A stretch of 64,000 bases of DNA from Actinoallomurus spadix (GTDB taxonomy: Bacteria; Actinomycetota; Actinomycetes; Streptosporangiales; Streptosporangiaceae): contig NZ_JAMXMX010000008.1 of NCBI RefSeq assembly GCF_024055725.1, positions 186,001-250,000 of the forward strand, read 5' to 3'. Shown here one piece after another: positions 62,863 through 64,000 of the stretch. Below the pieces are notes generated by a model. It saw only the letters and a program-made list of their open reading frames with translations, made no database searches and was not told the origin of the DNA. A program made the position numbers and the translations under genes. The first letter of the stretch is position 1. Every line of letters begins with the position of its first letter.

Positions 62863-63870
62863 GTGGGTCAGGTCGGGTGGCGGGCGGCGATGCAGCAGGC
62901 GCTGTACGGGCCCGGGGGCTTCTACGCGCGGGGCGAGCGGCCCGCCGCGCACTTCCGGACCTCGGTGCACGCCTCGCACCGATTCGCCATGGCGCTGGCC
63001 AGGCTGATCGCGGAGGTCGACACCGCTCTGGGGCACCCGGCCCGGTTCGACCTGGTCGACGTGGGCGCCGGCTCCGGAGAGCTGCTCGCCGAGATCCTGT
63101 CCGTGACGAACCTCGGCGGGCGGCTGCGGCCGGTCGCCGTCGAGGTGGCCCCGCGGCCCGCGGGCCTGAGCGGGGCGATCGAGTGGTGTTCCGCGCCGCC
63201 TGAGGACATCACCGGGCTGGTCGTCGCGAACGAGTGGCTGGACAACGTGCCCGTCGACGTCGTCGAGCTCACCGACGAGGGGCCGCGCCTGGTCGTCGTG
63301 GATCCGCGCACCGGAGCCGAGATCCCCGGCCCCGCCCCCGCCGTGGAGGACACCGAATGGCTCGAACGCTGGTGGCCGCTGCGCGAGCCCGGTGACCGCG
63401 CCGAGATCGGCCGGCATCGCTGCGCGGCGTGGGCGTCGGTCCTGCGGCGCCTGCGCGGCGGTCTGGCCCTCGCCGTCGACTACGCGCACGAACGGGACCA
63501 CCGCCCCGCGTACGGCACGCTGACCGGGTACCGTGACGGCCGCTGCGTCACCCCGGTGCCCGACGGCTCCTGCGACATCACGGCGCACGTCGCCCTGGAC
63601 GCCTGCGCCGAGGCCGGCCGGCTCGCCGGGGCGACGTCCACCCTGCTCACGACCCAGCGCGCCGCGCTGCGCGCGCTCGGGCTGCGCGGCGCGCGGCCCG
63701 CGCTGGACCTGGCCCGGTCGGACCCGCGCGCCTACCTCCGGGCGCTGCGCGCCGCCGGGGAGGACGCCGAACTGATCGACCCGTCCGGCCTGGGCAGCTT
63801 CGGGTGGCTGGTGCAGACCGTCGGGGTCGGCCTCCCCGCCATCCTGACCGAGACCCGCCCCTCACCCTGA
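62863..63870 (+). CDS. MidA/DUF185-like SAM-dependent methyltransferase
   Basis: Protein of 335 aa related to MidA/NDUFAF7, an arginine methyltransferase needed for mitochondrial complex I assembly. N-terminus with MQQALYGPGGFYARGERPAA; HFRTSVHASHRFAMALARLI; SAM motif FDLVDVGAGSGELLAEIL; GLVVANEWLDNVPVDVVEL; and a C-terminal region DYAHERDHRPAYGTLTGYRDGR and CDITAHVALDACAEAG. Whether it acts on NADH dehydrogenase in this organism is unknown. GTG 62863 is the first start that leaves the family N-terminus complete. Confidence 0.9.
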   Translation: MGQVGWRAAMQQALYGPGGFYARGERPAAHFRTSVHASHRFAMALARLIAEVDTALGHPARFDLVDVGAGSGELLAEILSVTNLGGRLRPVAVEVAPRPAGLSGAIEWCSAPPEDITGLVVANEWLDNVPVDVVELTDEGPRLVVVDPRTGAEIPGPAPAVEDTEWLERWWPLREPGDRAEIGRHRCAAWASVLRRLRGGLALAVDYAHERDHRPAYGTLTGYRDGRCVTPVPDGSCDITAHVALDACAEAGRLAGATSTLLTTQRAALRALGLRGARPALDLARSDPRAYLRALRAAGEDAELIDPSGLGSFGWLVQTVGVGLPAILTETRPSP

Positions 63871-63896
63871 CGGCGGCTCAGACCTCGCCAGACGGC

Positions 63897-64000
63897 TCAG
63901 ATCTCGACTTGGAGGGCGCGCAGGCCGCGCAGGACGTAGCCCGGCTTCCACTCGGGGTCGGCCTTGACGGTGAGCCCGGGCGCGAGCCGGAGGAACGCGC
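63897..64000 (-). CDS. Cytochrome P450, C-terminal end (partial)
   Basis: Only the last 34 codons lie in the window. They read FLRLAPGLTVKADPEWKPGY then VLRGLRALQVEI and stop at 63897. The pattern Trp-x-Pro-Gly...Arg-Gly-Leu-x-x-Leu-x-Val is the standard terminus of actinobacterial P450s. The heme Cys region is outside the window, so the call rests on the tail alone. Confidence 0.75.
   Translation of the reverse strand, partial: AFLRLAPGLTVKADPEWKPGYVLRGLRALQVEI

Overview
This 64 kb window is high-GC chromosomal DNA from an actinomycete. The gene set fits the Streptosporangiales/Thermomonosporaceae end of the phylum, and an Actinoallomurus- or Actinomadura-like bacterium is my inference. Supporting signs are Lsr2, the mycobacterial-type radA-disA-mutY / clpC-lsr2 / lysS-coaX-panC-panD housekeeping set, a chaplin, XRE+DUF397 and DUF574 proteins typical of filamentous actinomycetes, many GTG starts and ATGA/GTGA stop-start overlaps. 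No rRNA, tRNA, phage, plasmid, insertion sequence or CRISPR array was seen.

Layout. 1-1.8 kb: tetR-controlled ABC-2 exporter (permease runs off the left edge). 1.85-4.5 kb: TIM-barrel isomerase, methyltransferase, secreted SGNH hydrolase. 4.6-10.3 kb: genome-maintenance block radA, disA, a CsbD-like stress protein, a membrane-anchored protein and mutY, interrupted by a decayed stretch (7.6-8.7 kb). 10.3-13.5 kb: XRE/DUF397 regulator pair, DinB-like and NTF2-like proteins and several gene relics. 13.5-17 kb: secreted GH44 glucanase under a perfect CebR-type operator, and an aldo/keto reductase. 17-20.4 kb: clpC and lsr2. 20.9-24.3 kb: a 1124-residue protein joining an Endonuclease Q-like PHP nuclease to a UvrD-type helicase, the most striking gene here. 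24.3-26.3 kb: argA with two RDD membrane proteins and a small LuxR-type regulator. 26.7-31.5 kb: LacI, PadR plus membrane partner, the sugar-importer ATPase MsiK, IclR. 31.6-33.4 kb: DUF5999, DUF574 methyltransferase, DoxX. 33.7-45.1 kb: lysS, a MarR/VOC pair, coaX, nadC-nadB, an ArsR-type operon, an MMPL transporter, and panD-panC-DUF2520. 45.3-52.6 kb: chaplin, MacB-type ABC exporter, 1107-residue secreted S8 protease. 52.7-57 kb: PAS-GAF sensor, zinc-ribbon kinase and zinc-ribbon protein, lipoprotein, secreted pectinesterase. 57.3-64 kb: TPP riboswitch and thiC, tetR/quinone oxidoreductase pair, NarL-type two-component system, MidA-like methyltransferase, and the 3' end of a cytochrome P450 gene.

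Themes. Cofactor supply is concentrated here: NAD (nadB, nadC), pantothenate/CoA (panC, panD, coaX, DUF2520 protein) and thiamine (thiC). A second theme is plant-polymer use: GH44, pectinesterase, MsiK and a CebR operator. A third is DNA repair: radA, disA, mutY and the EndoQ-helicase fusion. Several short regions (8, 12-13.4 and 42.5-42.9 kb) carry cut-down genes whose missing parts point to past deletions and rearrangements at gene borders.
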